A program made the translations under genes and the position numbers. Positions 23,730-34,485 of a stretch of DNA of 64,000 nucleotides are shown piece after piece. Numbering within the stretch: the first letter of the stretch is position 1; the number at the start of each line of letters is the position of its first letter. The stretch spans positions 10,992,001 to 11,056,000 of the forward strand of contig OW204000.1 of NCBI GenBank assembly GCA_934047225.1, written 5' to 3'. The stretch comes from Ypsolopha sequella. Lineage: Eukaryota > Arthropoda > Insecta > Lepidoptera > Ypsolophidae. Under the pieces are notes generated by a model. That model saw only the letters and a program-made list of their open reading frames with translations. It did not search any database and had not been told where the DNA came from.

Positions 23730-24684
23730 CAGCAAAACTTTAAACAACTCTTAATTCCGTAGGTACAAAGCATAAAACAAGAGAATCATTATCAAAATAT
23801 TTGTAATATCAATTTTATATAGTAATACAAAACAAAAAAAAATTTAACTTGTTATACTTGGACGGCCCGTTGGCGTTGGTTCGACTTGTGTCCGCGCCTC
23901 ACTTTCGCACTTAATCGAGAAATATGGCGCGTGCTCTTATGCCTTTATTTATTACGTTTAGCCTTCGATGTACGGGATTAAGAGCCTCGTTTTATATTGC
24001 TCTCATTAGAGTGTTCAAATTGATTAGTGTAAGGTTTATTTTTAGTCATACACCCTTGATTGCGAGCGAGGTTACAAATTGTGTCTTTGTCACTCGTAAT
24101 TCTGTAATGAAGGCTCCAGGATTTCGCTGTAAGCTATTTATAGGGTAATACGTTTTTAAAGACTGCCTCGGAAAATACTTAAACGGATCAAGAATGTTCA
24201 CTCTACACGAGCGGTGAAAAAGTTTGCGTGGAACGTAGCGGTGTTTCATAAAATTAATTACTCCGTGTAAGTTTTAGATTGCATCGTGACAACGCTGGAC
24301 ACGCGGACAATACGGGTATATTAACCCGATAAGCGTCTTTGGATTTATTGCTTGCATTTCTTTTGTCAGGTTCGAAATTGTACTCGCATAAGTTAACCGA
24401 GATTAAAGTAATCGAACTTATAAATTTTGTCGCCTCAAGTTTATAAGGTAAGGTGGGGATGTGGACGCGAACTTGGGACTTATTAATGGCGCACATTATC
24501 TGATCGAGGCGCGTACATGGCGTTTATGTGCAGATAATTTTGCGTTCGAATTTTAAATTCTTTTCCGCTTGTTTTTGGCGCCGCGATGTAAGCGTAGGCG
24601 CAGTTTGAGAGTTGCACTGTAGTTTGTCAGTTTTTATCTTTCGAAATTGTCAAAACGTCGATCACCAAAAATAATATTGTCGAC
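23730..24684. other. Apparently single-copy DNA, less AT-rich in 23860-24660
   Basis: There is no family match and no credible coding frame. The regional rise in GC and lack of repeats make it a candidate for regulatory or unrecognised exonic DNA. Confidence 0.35.
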
Positions 24685-24800
24685 CGCCTCTGTGACCGAG
24701 TGGTAGAGCGCTCGCCTGCTAAACCAGAGGTCATGGTTTCAATCCAGGCGTTGCACACTAATTTGTGTTGGGTCTAGCGGGCTTCAGAACGCACGTTGAG
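24685..24800 (+). mobile_element. tRNA-derived SINE head
   Basis: GACCGAGTGGTAGAGCGCTC gives an A-box-like region and GGTTTCAATCC a B-box-like one at tRNA spacing, followed by AGGCGTTGCACAC. The segment continues beyond tRNA length and lacks a clean acceptor stem, so it is a SINE, not a tRNA gene. It directly precedes the element at 24803. Confidence 0.6.
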
Positions 24801-24802
24801 CT

Positions 24803-25329
24803 GGTCCTCTAAAAAGGCCGCTTTGGATGAATCATATTATGATTCCGTTCTAATGCCGTCTCTTTTGCACGCGTGAAAAAGCTCTGCCTCCATCCTACTT
24901 TTAAATCATTTTTCAATGCATGTGCTTGTAAAGGCCCACTTTTTATGCATCAAAACCGAACAAAAAGTCGATTATTTTGCCCTAGGGCTTTATTATTTTT
25001 TTTATTATTTATTTACAATGGTTGGCTAACCTGCAGACTTTCCTGTGTACCATAGATGTTATACTTTTTTTTCCACTGTTTAACGGCTCTGGATACATTC
25101 CTTTTCATTTTAAATTTAAAGTTCACAAGATTATATTTGTTTTCATTTCCTCACACTATGCATTGAAAAACGTAGAATGATACACGGGCGTAAAAGCAAT
25201 AAATTACTCGGTTACGTTTAAAACACTCGCTACGCTCGTGTTTTAAATCGTCCTCGTAATTTATTCCTCTGCGCCCTTGTAGCATAAACTACTGGCATGA
25301 TTCTCCCAAGTTGGCCTTTTTAGATCCCC
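24803..25329. mobile_element. MITE family I, split by a family H insertion
   Basis: The left half, GGTCCTCTAAAAAGGCCGCT to about 24908, and the right half, TGATTCTCCCAAGTTGGCCT to GATCCCC at 25329, together equal the uninterrupted copy at 32375-32517. The 385 bp between them is a family H element. The order of events is therefore certain: I first, then H. Confidence 0.75.
24909..25293 (+). mobile_element. Repeat family H, copy 1 (nested)
   Basis: It runs from TTTTTCAATGCATGTGCTTG to GTAGCATAAACTAC. It contains TTTGCCCTAGGGCTTTATTA and an internal hairpin, TTTAAAACACTCGCTACGCTC with its complement. It matches 46231-46624 in reverse, end to end, and 29094-29430 in part. It has no clear terminal inverted repeats and no coding frame. 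Confidence 0.75.
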
Positions 25330-25512
25330 TGTAAGTCCATTTGTGCCCGAAGTACGGCAATAGGGCTCACCACCCATCACGTTTGCGACGTAGTAATCGT
25401 CAGTGAAAAGCGGGTGTACAAAGTGTGGTCTGTGACTTGCATGTTACAGTTCACAATAATGGCGAACACCTTTTACACCACATCGGGGATTCATGTCGTG
25501 GCGATATGTTTT
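25330..25512 (+). mobile_element. SINE-1 copy, 5'-truncated
   Basis: It starts at TGTGCCCGAAGTACGGCAAT and carries CACCACCCATCACGTTTG, TGACTTGCATGTTACAGTTC and a 3' end of ATTCATGTCGTGGCGATATG. The tRNA head is missing. Confidence 0.7.
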
Positions 25513-27213
25513 TTAAATCTAGTTACCTTATTAACGAACCAACAACACATAGCGCTGCAGTAGACGGCTGTAAAACAATGAAGCCTCATAAAAGCAGCCT
25601 TAAAACCAAATTACTTTAACAGGCAGGAAAACCCTAATCTTGGCCACGACATTCCATGTTCAAAATGAAACGCCTGTTCGTACTAATTAAAAACTAAACA
25701 AGCCAATGGCCATGAAATTCCTTATAGAAGCGGTAAACCAATTTGGAAGGTTTTGAACGTAGCGCTTTCGGCTTGTGACGTTTAATTTGGAGGTCAAATA
25801 AAGACACCGTGTTACTTGTACCTGTGACTTTTTGACAACTCGTTGGTTTAGGGTTAAACGTCTTTTTAGATAGTCACGACACGATTGCGTATGGACAAAT
25901 AAGAGAAAAAAAAGTTAAATGTCACAAATCCTAGAATACGCTGATAAGTTATACATCGTCATTTCATTAATCCTTCTAAACATTTTCTTCCAACTAAAGG
26001 TCCTCTGGAAGAGATCGCATTGAACGGTAAGGTCACCTGTTTGAAAATACTGAATTTACGTGTTTTTTCCCTTTGCTGTGGTGTACAAATAAAGTTATAT
26101 TGTTTTTGTTATTATAAAAATAGGTCGGTATAAATAAAGATCTATTAGAGGTATAACAAGTTTTCACCCCATAAAATCTCTTGTCAAGCACCACAAATGA
26201 ATAATTAGAAAGTTTATCAGCAAAACAAGAGTCTTTGTCTTAATTATTACGCCATTATTAAGTTCCCTCCCTTATTGCGCGCTAAAATTGTCGACCCTGC
26301 AAATTTTGCAGTGATACCGCCTAATGAAAGCTAAGAGGGGCGGCCAAAATTAGCAAAAAAAAAACCAAAGACAAGGCAAAGTATTAATTAATTCTAGCCA
26401 ACATCGGCCGGTTTATGAATCGCTTAATTTCCATTTAGTGGCCGGGTTTTTTGTTAGGGAGTACTTTTTTCTTGAGTGACTAGGATTTTCCTTTATTTCC
26501 CGGGACAAGAAGGAAGCAGTGGGAATGTAAATGTTTTGTCGCGGTTTCATTTGAATTAATTAATGGAATCTAATGACTGCGAAGTTTCGCCGGGACTTCG
26601 TTTGTCGTAACAATGTTTATGGTAAACAAAACTTGTCAAGGAAAATGTTTTTTCTCCGTCTGTTTTTTTTTCTTTCTTTTTTAATTCGCTCGGTTTGTTA
26701 GCTCCGTGGAGTTTGCGGGTGAATTGTTTGGATTTATTCGTGTAATTAGTGAAGTTTGTTTCGTTTGGATTATTTAATTTTATTTTTCCGAGACACAAAT
26801 TGGGAAAAAGAGAATTAGGGACGAAGTTTCGCCGTAGACTTATCGTTTGTTGCGGGCTCGACGACGAAATTTGATTATATTCAGGTCTGCGCTGAAATAT
26901 GCTTTCGTGGAACGATTTTGCTTACATTCTTATGTTCGTCAAGCTATTCAAAAACGTATTTAAAACTGATGGTAAATAAAGACAGGTTTTATTGACTTTG
27001 AAGAGGTTGTTTTAGACCCGCAGTTTACAAGTAGATATAGAACTTGTTTTGGCCACTACTAACTGATGAGAGTGACGGCAGGTGAGGCGTTAATCAGTAT
27101 TTCCAGGGACTTCAGCAAAAATCTACGGAAGTTGGCAAATGACGAATGACTGATAGCTACACAACTGCCTGTACCCACTCCTCCGGAACTTGTTGTAATC
27201 CTTTTCCTAATGG
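25513..27213. other. Repeat-poor DNA, candidate conserved non-coding tract
   Basis: About 1.7 kb has no family match. 26270-26600 carries several AATTAATT words and less AT-rich blocks such as GCCTAATGAAAGCTAAGAGG. This resembles developmental-gene regulatory DNA in texture only. A poly(T) tract lies at 26664-26682. Confidence 0.3.
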
Positions 27214-27378
27214 CATTTAATTTAATACTAATACACACAAGATAAATATCAAGTAAAATATTTTCGAGATATATTTCAGCCCACTTTGGGGCGCCATCAG
27301 TCGAATCAAAATGAGTCGAAATATACCTCGAATAAAAATTTGTTACTTCTCTTGTGTGTGTAAGTATTAAATGAAATG
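27214..27378. mobile_element. Fold-back element family D, copy 1
   Basis: CATTTAATTTAATACTAATA and ACACACAAG on the left pair with CTTGTGTGTGTAAGTATTAA on the right. The core reads GATATATTTCAGCCCACTTT then GGGGCGCCATCAGTCG, a variant of the GC-rich core at 37842-37883. Arm pairing is imperfect. Confidence 0.65.
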
Positions 27379-29008
27379 AAAAGCTTATTATAGCAAATAC
27401 AAATATTTCCTTCAAGTTTACTAAATGCACAAATATAAAAGATATTAAGTTTTAAATTATATTTAATAAGAAATGTCATAAAATGAATCTAACGTTGTGA
27501 AATAAAATTAATGAAATAAAATTCGTGAACAAAGACAAATTAATAACCATTTTATAGAAACTTATGAAAAAAGGGTTAATGAAAACTCGTGTCAAAAAAG
27601 CTCCCCCAAATTATGGCAGCTTTGAGGTCGACTAAATTAAACATAGACTTAAAATTTCAAAGCAAGACAACTCCCTTAATAAATGAAGGGATAAAAGGAA
27701 AAAAAGCCAGATCTCGCTTGTCCTATAATAATTTAACCCGTTTAGCGCCGTCGACGAAGTAATAAAGATTAAAAAGTTTATTTTTTAACACTTTCTGCCG
27801 GTGCTAATGAGGGGGCGTTGGAAACAATTTGAAAGATTACACTCTAAAAGCTTCCGTCAGGTTTTTAATTGAGACTTTTTTGAATAACCCTTTTAAGCTC
27901 ACGCCTTTCTATTTTATGCTTTGTATTTGGTGGCTTTACAGTTATTTTTCTATTAATAAAACCATTATTATGTTGCGTTTCCTTGTACACTTTTGATCGA
28001 CAAAAAGAAATCCCGTTCATTTGTAATAGAAATAGAAGGGAATTCTCAAAAAAGCATAACCTAATCTGAATAAGACATTACTAGAATACCAATGCATACG
28101 CGAAAAATCGATCGCCGCGGCCGTCTTAAAATCCTCACCCTTTTCGTTGAGGGGGCTCCCCTAAAAAAACGAAAGAATAGAAGAGGGAAATAATCTAAAT
28201 CGTCTCATATCTCCCCGCCCCCGCTACCCCCGTTACCCCTCCGTCGCCCTCCTTATTTCGTATGCGAGTTCCTTCGGCAATCATTATAAGGATATCGATT
28301 AGGCCCCACACGCTTCTAACCTGCTCATATCTTTGTGAAACACTTGTGTGTGTACGGACCTCTTTTGCATGTGTAAATTTTTCATGTCCGGCAGCGTTGG
28401 CGTCGTGTATACTGCTTTATATTCTAGAGAATACCTTCTCAAAATTTTACGGGTCAACTTACTTAAATAAAAATATACACTTATTGTGATGTTCTTCTAC
28501 TAGAGGTTTAGTTTTACCTGCAAACAAAAGAAAAGGAAAATTATTAAAATTACTCATTAGAAAAATAACAAAATATGCCGGCGTATTCAAAATATTCGCA
28601 AAATTACCGCACCCCAACACAATAACTTTATTACAAACCCCGCGCCCCCATTTCTTATTCCGTTTCACGAACCTCGAAAAGCGAACCTTCTTGCGAAAAC
28701 CTCCTTACGAAAAGACTCATAGTTAACAACCGAGGACGGACCTCGCATAAGGAGATGCAAATTGTTCACGTTAAACTATTTCGAAGGTAAACATGGCGAG
28801 GGGTTGAACCCCGAACCACGTGTCCCGAGATCCCAAGAACGAGATTAAAAATGCTGGATGTATTTCTTGAGTTGTGTTTTAGGAAAACATTGGCTTGAGC
28901 ACGTTTGCCGTGCACGGCTGCTGAAACTAAATTGATTGTTACCTGCTCTTGAACCTTGTCACAGTAAAGGTGGCCTTCCATGATATTTAGCTGGATATTT
29001 AGTGTGAC
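27379..29008. other. Repeat-poor non-coding DNA
   Basis: No copies of the window's families. 28120-28270 is C-rich on the plus strand. A small hairpin, GAGGGGTTGAACCCCG, lies near 28798. No supported gene. Confidence 0.35.
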
Positions 29009-29093
29009 AAAATTCGACTAATGCCGGGCCCAAAGTTGGCAGAAATATATCACAAAAATATTTGTCTTATTTTTTTTCATGTGTCTTTAATAT
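29009..29093. mobile_element. Family D half-element
   Basis: ATTCGACTAATGCCGGGCCC and AAAGTTGGCAGAAATATATC match one arm plus the core of copy 1 at 27214-27378 read in reverse. The other arm is missing, and family H starts at the break. Confidence 0.55.
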
Positions 29094-29430
29094 ATTTTTC
29101 AATGCAAGTGCTCGTAAATGCCCACTTTTTATGCATCAAAACCGAACAGAAAGTCGATTATTTTGCCCTAGGGCTTTATTATTATTATTTTTATTTATTT
29201 ACAATGGTTGGCTAATCTGCAGCCTTTCCTGTGCACCATAAATGTTATACTTTTTTTTCCACTGTTTAACGGCTCTGGATACAGTCCTTTTGAGCCAATC
29301 ATAATTTAAAATTCACAAGATTATATTTGTTTTATTTCCTCACACTATGCATTGAAAAACGTAGTATGATACACGGGCGTAAGAGCAATAAATTACTCGG
29401 TTACGTTTAAAACACTCGCTACGCCCGTAA
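29094..29430 (+). mobile_element. Repeat family H, copy 2, 3'-truncated
   Basis: It runs from ATTTTTCAATGCAAGTGCTC through CCCTAGGGCTTTATTATTAT to CACTCGCTACGCCCG, where it stops inside the internal hairpin. About 60 bp present in copies 1 and 3 are absent. Confidence 0.75.
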
Positions 29431-29780
29431 TAACTACAGTTTTTCAATTGTTAGGCCAGAACTCCAAATATTTTGCCAATGAAAGTCCCGTCAAAATAGG
29501 CCCAACACAAACGGACAGAGACAAAAAAAAAACAAAACACCTGTTTTATTTTGGTAACGTGCAAATAACGCAAGAAGCATTTCGAAATCACAGACACACG
29601 CTTCAATTTAATTAATGTGTGCGTATATGGATGAGTGGTATAAGAAATATTGAAATCAAAAGGAATCAGTTTTGGGAATACGCAAATAAATGGGACACTA
29701 CAAACGTCTCTTAAAAAGATGGCTATATATATAACGCAGTTTTATATACCTCTATTATTATATTCAGCAGAGAATGTAAA

Positions 29781-30143
29781 ATAAATATATCGTCAGGACA
29801 TGAATCCCCAAGGGGGTGTCAGAGGTGTTCCCGAGTGTGAACTATGAAATGCAAGTCACAGTCTGCACTCGGTATACCCGCGTTTCACCGACGATTATTA
29901 CGTCCCTAAACGTGATGGGTGGTGAGTCCTATCGCCGTTCTTCGGGCTCAGATGCACGCTTTTTAAGGCATACAGGTTTCCTCACGATGTTTTCCTTCAC
30001 CGTTCAGCAAGTGGTAAGTATTAGGTATCAAATACTATGCACATAAATTCTTAAAATCTCATTGATGCATGCCCGACCTGGGATCGAACCTGGGTCTGAA
30101 GATTGAGAGGCCAGCGTTCTACAGCCTGAGCTACCGCCGCTAT
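29781..30143 (-). mobile_element. SINE-1, most complete copy
   Basis: On the minus strand the tRNA-like head (30143-30061) has an A-box-like GGTAGCTCAGGCTGTAGAAC and a B-box-like GGTTCGATCCC. It is followed by GGAAAACATCGTGAGGAAAC, GATAGGACTCACCACCCATC, GGGAACACCTCTGACACCCC and a 3' end near CATGTCCTGACGATATATTT. The head would drive internal RNA polymerase III transcription, and mobility would depend on a partner LINE. The conserved GAAAACATCGTGAGG block is common in lepidopteran genomes and is a main reason for the taxonomic call. Confidence 0.75.
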
Positions 30144-30250
30144 AAAAATATAAAATAAGAAATTCGAAGTACTCGAAGTCAAAGTACCCAAAATAGCAGA
30201 GCCTATCTTGAATGAGGAAAAAGTGAAATAAGTGTTGTTGCACTCGCGTA

Positions 30251-30402
30251 GGAATCTTCGTCACTATTCGGCACTGTTCGGCAAAGATCGTATTTCCGTA
30301 TTCGTATTAAGTTTCCAAGTTTAATAATTTTCCAAGTACAACTTACTCTTACAATTATGATTCGGCTCGTTTTCGAGAATACGAACAGTGGCGAAGATTT
30401 GT
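30251..30402. mobile_element. Fold-back element related to the MITE at 61635
   Basis: GGAATCTTCGTCAC on the left is mirrored by GTGGCGAAGATTTG on the right. The words CACTGTTCGGCAAAGATCGT and TACGAACAGTGGCGAAG correspond to the core of 61635-61791. Pairing in between is weak. Confidence 0.5.
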
Positions 30403-30619
30403 ATGGGCATTATATCTTTAGCAGATCTATACAAGTTTCAAATCTGTAGTCTCTGCGTATCCCTATGGGTGATAAACTTGAGATGATTGCACTTGCAGTA
30501 TAGCGAAATCGAATGAGGATCATTTGACTGACTACATTAAATAAAAATAAAAAAATCTCTGAAATTCGTTTTATTAAAGCTCTAAGCAGAGTAAATTTAG
30601 TAATATTTATAGAGTAATG

Positions 30620-30790
30620 AATCTCAGTAAAATGCTCTGATTCAAACTCACGCACACACATGCTTGCTCTACACGCCGTCTAAGGGGAGTTCGGGGGAGT
30701 CTCCATGCAAATTTCGGCGCGGCGCGGGTTGTAGAGCACGCGTCTGCATGTGTGAGTTCGAATCTGGATGCTTGTACTAAGATTCTCTAC
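30620..30790. repeat. Two tRNA-like SINE heads in opposite orientation
   Basis: On the minus strand, TGTAGAGCAAGCATGTGTGT leads to GAGTTTGAATCAG. On the plus strand, TTGTAGAGCACGCGTCTGCA leads to GTGAGTTCGAATCTGG. Both look like anticodon-to-B-box regions of the same SINE, arranged head to head about 40 bp apart. Confidence 0.5.
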
Positions 30791-30870
30791 TGTATAAATA
30801 TATTTATTCTGTCCTAGGTCTTCCGAAATGATGACGTCATGCTCATTAGTGCACCCAAGCCTCTGCGTCA

Positions 30871-31599
30871 AATGTCAAAGTAAGCAAAACTGAAAAGACC
30901 CAGGCAGTGGCCTGTCTGTATTTTAATAGGCGCACCCCTTCTTAGGGGTCAGTGGCGCAAATAAAATCAAGGGTCGTCTGCGACTTGTAAGATGGTAAAC
31001 TTTAAGCTCTTTGAAGGGGTTCGGTGATTGCGACTTGGTTGTTTTTTTATTGACGTTGTCTTCGGATTTTCAACTCATAAACGAATGAGTTGTGTTGCAT
31101 TTGATGAAAATGTTGCTTTGATGAAGTATTACATTATTAATTATATTATAATAATTAGATTTTATTGATTATTGAAATTTATTGGATAATATTCTCAAGT
31201 AACTAAAATAGAATACGTTATCCATATTTTATTTCTTTATCATCTTCATTTTAATAAGAAAGAAACGGTGTAGGTGGACAGGTTGTTGGAGTGCCTGTTA
31301 TTTTTGGACTAAAATAATATATATTTTTTTTCGGTCTGAGCCTAGATTATGTATCTTGGAATCGGTTGCCAATTGGTTGCCAACTGGTTTATTCGTCCAA
31401 GGTTGCCAACAATCAAAAACATAGAATATACTATCGAATTCCGATTGTCTATGGATACGTTCGCACTTGAAGTGACGTCACAGTTCGTAAATAGTTCAAT
31501 ACCCATTGAAGGCACTTTTGAAATTCCAGTTTTTAGGGTTACGTAGTACCTTAAAGGTACAAAAGGAACCTTTATGGTGAGACGTCACAGTTCGTAAAT
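30871..31599. other. Non-coding DNA with one short hairpin
   Basis: The hairpin GCGCACCCCTTCTTAGGGGTCAGTGGCGC spans about 30931-30959; only its ends and the CCCCT/AGGGG core pair. Two copies of GACGTCACAGTTCGTAAATAG occur near 31473 and 31583. No gene was seen. Confidence 0.4.
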
Positions 31600-31925
31600 A
31601 GTTCATGACCTCCTAAAAATACAAAATGGGTATCAAATTGTATCTAGATATTAAAGAGCTGATTGTTAAAATATATACCTGAACTATATTTACTGGCCCT
31701 GATTTCGAGAAATCTTTGAAACCCACAAAAAATTATTTCCCCCCCGTTATCCCTTATCCCTTATAGACCGAAAAATATGAAAAACATCTCGGTACTTACG
31801 TGCTTACGTATAGATTACAGGAAAAATATAGCGGTTGAGACATTCACGAAAACGAAATTCCCAAAACTGTCGAATTACGAAACCCTAGGTACGCGTGTCT
31901 GACTTGCACTTGACCTTGACTTTGG
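31600..31925 (-). repeat. Lepidopteran 'GGTTCCGTA' repeat, one copy
   Basis: This is the reverse of 8103-8420. It starts at AATGGGTATCAAATTG and ends at CCCTAGGTACGCGTGTCTGA then CTTGCACTTGACC. The alignment is continuous across about 320 bp with moderate divergence. Confidence 0.6.
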
Positions 31926-32219
31926 TGGTTGGTAACCGATTCAAAGATACGTAATTGTACTCGCTGGCTGCGGTCACTTCTAAGAGCGCCATTTTGCACA
32001 AGATTTTGTTTTGCGTGTCATTCTTGGTTTTTGAATACAAATTTCTATATTTCATTCTATAATCCCCGAAAATTGCTAATGCGTTCGGATGTCATTTGTT
32101 TTCGGCCGCTCAGTACCGTTAGCATCGCTGTTTGGTATATTTTGTTCTCAGTACTTATCTACATAGCTTCGACCAACAATATACAACATTGTTGATCCAA
32201 ACTATGTAGTTATGATTTT

Positions 32220-32315
32220 GTCTTTTTCTTTCTTTATCGAAAAGACAAGGACAGAACGCTTAAATTAAGTTAAGTCCTGTCAAATAAGTTAAGACGTGCT
32301 ACACCGAAATGACAC
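32220..32315. mobile_element. Family G half-element
   Basis: CGAAAAGACAAGGACAGAAC and AAGTCCTGTCAAATAAGTTA match the centre and right arm of family G. The left arm is missing. Confidence 0.6.
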
Positions 32316-32344
32316 CATTGATTGTCTATTATCCCAAGTTAGTA

Positions 32345-32715
32345 TCATCGTCTGTCGGCACAATATATATACTACCAGGTCCTCTAAAAAGGCTTTTGCA
32401 TGTATCACATTATGGTTCTGTTCTAATGCCATCTCTTTTGCACACGTGAAAAATCTCTGACTCTGCCCTATTTTCAATAATTTTATGATTCACCCAAGTC
32501 GGCCTTTTTAGATCCCCAGAAGGCCGACTCGACGACGATGGAGCAAAAACATACGCACACATGAATAGATGCGTATGTATGATGATCTCGGCAGAATTTC
32601 ATATTGACATTCGACCTACTTTATCCGACATCGTCGTACGTACGAGTCTATGTGTGCGTGCGCCTGTTTTCGCTAATTATGCAGAGTAGACCTCCTGTAA
32701 GTGGTTATTTTGTAC
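32345..32715 (+). mobile_element. MITE family N, copy 1, interrupted by family I
   Basis: GGCACAATATATATACTACC at the left and AGAAGGCCGACTCGACGACG after 32517 are contiguous in the uninterrupted copy on the minus strand at 62704-62910, but are split here by family I. The body has internal inverted pairing (ATACGCACACATGAATAGA with its counterpart TCTATGTGTGCGTG) around a GATGATCTCGGC core. Confidence 0.65.
32375..32517 (+). mobile_element. MITE family I, intact copy (nested)
   Basis: GGTCCTCTAAAAAGGC at the left is mirrored by GCCTTTTTAGATCCCC at the right. The interior includes ATGCCATCTCTTTTGCACAC. It sits inside family N, and the split copy at 24803-25329 confirms its limits. Confidence 0.7.
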
Positions 32716-32797
32716 TTTCGGTAATGTTTTTATTACTTTTTTTCTGACCGTTCTTAAACGAACATCATTGTGAATTATTTACACACAGTTCCAATGC

Positions 32798-32986
32798 ATT
32801 ACAGATGTATTATTCTACGAAGCCTACTGACTTATGGTTGTAGTAGTGCTTCACACGCACTTTCTCTGGTGCGCGTAACCTCGGGAGCGCTTACAAAACG
32901 AGCAACACACACAAAACACGCGTATCTGTACACGTCACTACTACAACCATAGCCAAGTAGACTTCGTGGGATATAACATCTATAGC
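32798..32986. mobile_element. MITE, single copy, with arms of about 55 bp
   Basis: CTACGAAGCCTACTGACTTA and GGTTGTAGTAGTG on the left pair with CACTACTACAACCATAGCC and TAGACTTCGTGGG on the right. Weaker outer pairing includes ACAGATGTAT and ATAACATCTATAG. Confidence 0.65.
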
Positions 32987-33094
32987 AATTTGCGGTGTTA
33001 GTACTTGCGTTATTAAATTAATGAATTCTAAGAATTTACTTAATTATCCGCGTTAAGCCAGCTCCAGGGAGATACAACTACAAATATTTTGTGA

Positions 33095-33175
33095 AAATAT
33101 TGCTCAGGCCAGGATTTGAACCTGCGACCTCTCGCTTACAATCGCATCGCATAATGCATATGCATTGATTGATAG
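33095..33175 (-). mobile_element. tRNA-derived SINE fragment
   Basis: On the minus strand, GTAAGCGAGAGGTCGCAGGT then TCAAATCCTGGCCTGAGC forms an anticodon arm, B-box and 3' part of a tRNA-like head. The A-box side is lost. Family R begins just to the right. Confidence 0.5.
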
Positions 33176-33184
33176 TATGTCCAT

Positions 33185-33543
33185 ATCCATCCATCAGCCT
33201 AGTTCGTCCACTGCTGGACATAAGCCTTTCCAGGACTTTGCCAATCCCGGCGGTCATCCTTTAAGAATTGTCCATACTCACACACGCTGAGCAGGCGGGT
33301 TGGTGAGTGCGGTGCCGAAACCCTCGCACCAGTGACGCCGCTGCCCGTCACCAGTCTGTTCCATATAAGGCCCGGCTATTAGGAATGGATATACCGCCAT
33401 CCATCGGTCCCAGGCATGGTGGGCCTCCTGTTTTTTTTGCCTGTGAGCTGTCTCCTTACTCTACCTCGAATTACTTCGAGGGGGTCTCTAAGTAAGATGG
33501 TGGTAACTCCACAGTCGAGCCCGGCATCAGCTCTACCACCTGG
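33185..33543 (-). mobile_element. (GGAT)n-tailed retroelement, family R, copy 2
   Basis: The minus-strand copy ends at the left in (TCCA)n, the complement of the tail, and runs through GTCCACTGCTGGACATAAGC and GCCCGGCTATTAGGAATGG to CTCTACCACCTGGTG. It matches 22990-23329 over its full length and is the best preserved of the set. Confidence 0.75.
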
Positions 33544-33608
33544 TGATTAGTATGTATATCAATCGTTGGATAGACGAACAAAAAAACAAGTATAGGGTGG
33601 AAATGTTC

Positions 33609-33690
33609 AACGAAGTTAGCTCGGTTAGCAGAGCACTTGTTTTGTAAGCATGATGTAGCAGGTTCAGATCCTGGCCCAACGATTTATTTT
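33609..33690 (+). mobile_element. tRNA-derived SINE head
   Basis: GTTAGCTCGGTTAGCAGAGC (A-box region) and GCAGGTTCAGATCCTGGCCC (B-box region) lie at normal tRNA spacing. The acceptor stem does not close, so this is a SINE head and not a tRNA gene. Confidence 0.55.
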
Positions 33691-33714
33691 CTCAAAGTAT
33701 TTGTCGTTTCTATA

Positions 33715-34485
33715 CAGTGTGAGTCTTGCTTAAGTGCACATATGAATTTTGGTAAAACTAGACAAAAACTCATCGACAAAAAAAAATATTGTTGTAATAG
33801 ACTTTTTTTATTTTGCTATCAGCAACTGAGGACCCTTTGTAAAGGTTGTAATTTTTTAACCAAGTGCCCTATTGAGTTAAAACAAAAACGGTAATGATTG
33901 TAACAACAGGCAGTGACGATTTAATTACAATTAACCTTAAAAAAATCAGCATCACCCTGAAAATAAGAAAGAATTTACGGAAAATTGTTTTTTTTTCAGT
34001 GTTTTTTTTTTAATAAAAGCTAAAATTCTTAGAATAATGCCTTGTTAATCCCCAATTTTTATAACTTAAAATTAAACTGTACTATATCAGCCTTCATAAA
34101 ATAAAAATATCACGATTCTATCCCTGACAGAACATTTCCTATGAGCGATTAAGCCAAGCAAGCCACTCTGCGGGCACAGATCCTTTACCACTTGAAATTC
34201 TTTTTTATTTTTAATAGATGGTATTTTTTTTTGGGATGAATTGTAATTAAATCGTCACTGCCCGTTGTTAAAAATCATTACCATTTTTGGTTTAACTCAA
34301 TAGGGCACTTGGTTAAAAAATTACAACCTTTTCTTTACAAAGGGTTCTCAGTTGCTGATAGCAAAATAAAAAGGTCTATTACAACAATCTATTTTTTTTT
34401 TAGATTTTATTTTTTATTTTTTTTCTTGATAAAATTGATTTTAGGTTTACCAAAATTCATATGTACTTAAACGAGACTCACACTG
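33715..34485. mobile_element. Large fold-back MITE with mariner-like ends (family M)
   Basis: The ends CAGTGTGAGTCTTG and GAGACTCACACTG are flanked by TA on both sides. The arms are roughly 220-245 bp and include TTTTGCTATCAGCAACTGAG, CAAGTGCCCTATTGAGTT and CAGTGACGATTTAATTACAA with their complements. The loop is about 300 bp. The arms differ by small indels in A/T runs. No transposase frame. Confidence 0.85.

Noticed and set aside
24685..24760. Possible tRNA gene
   Set aside because: A- and B-box-like words are present but the acceptor stem does not pair and the sequence continues as a SINE.
27059..27430. 123-codon minus-strand frame
   Set aside because: Half of it is the arm of fold-back element D. 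No domain resemblance.
33609..33690. Possible tRNA gene
   Set aside because: Same reasons: decayed stems and SINE context, next to a second tRNA-like fragment and a retroelement.
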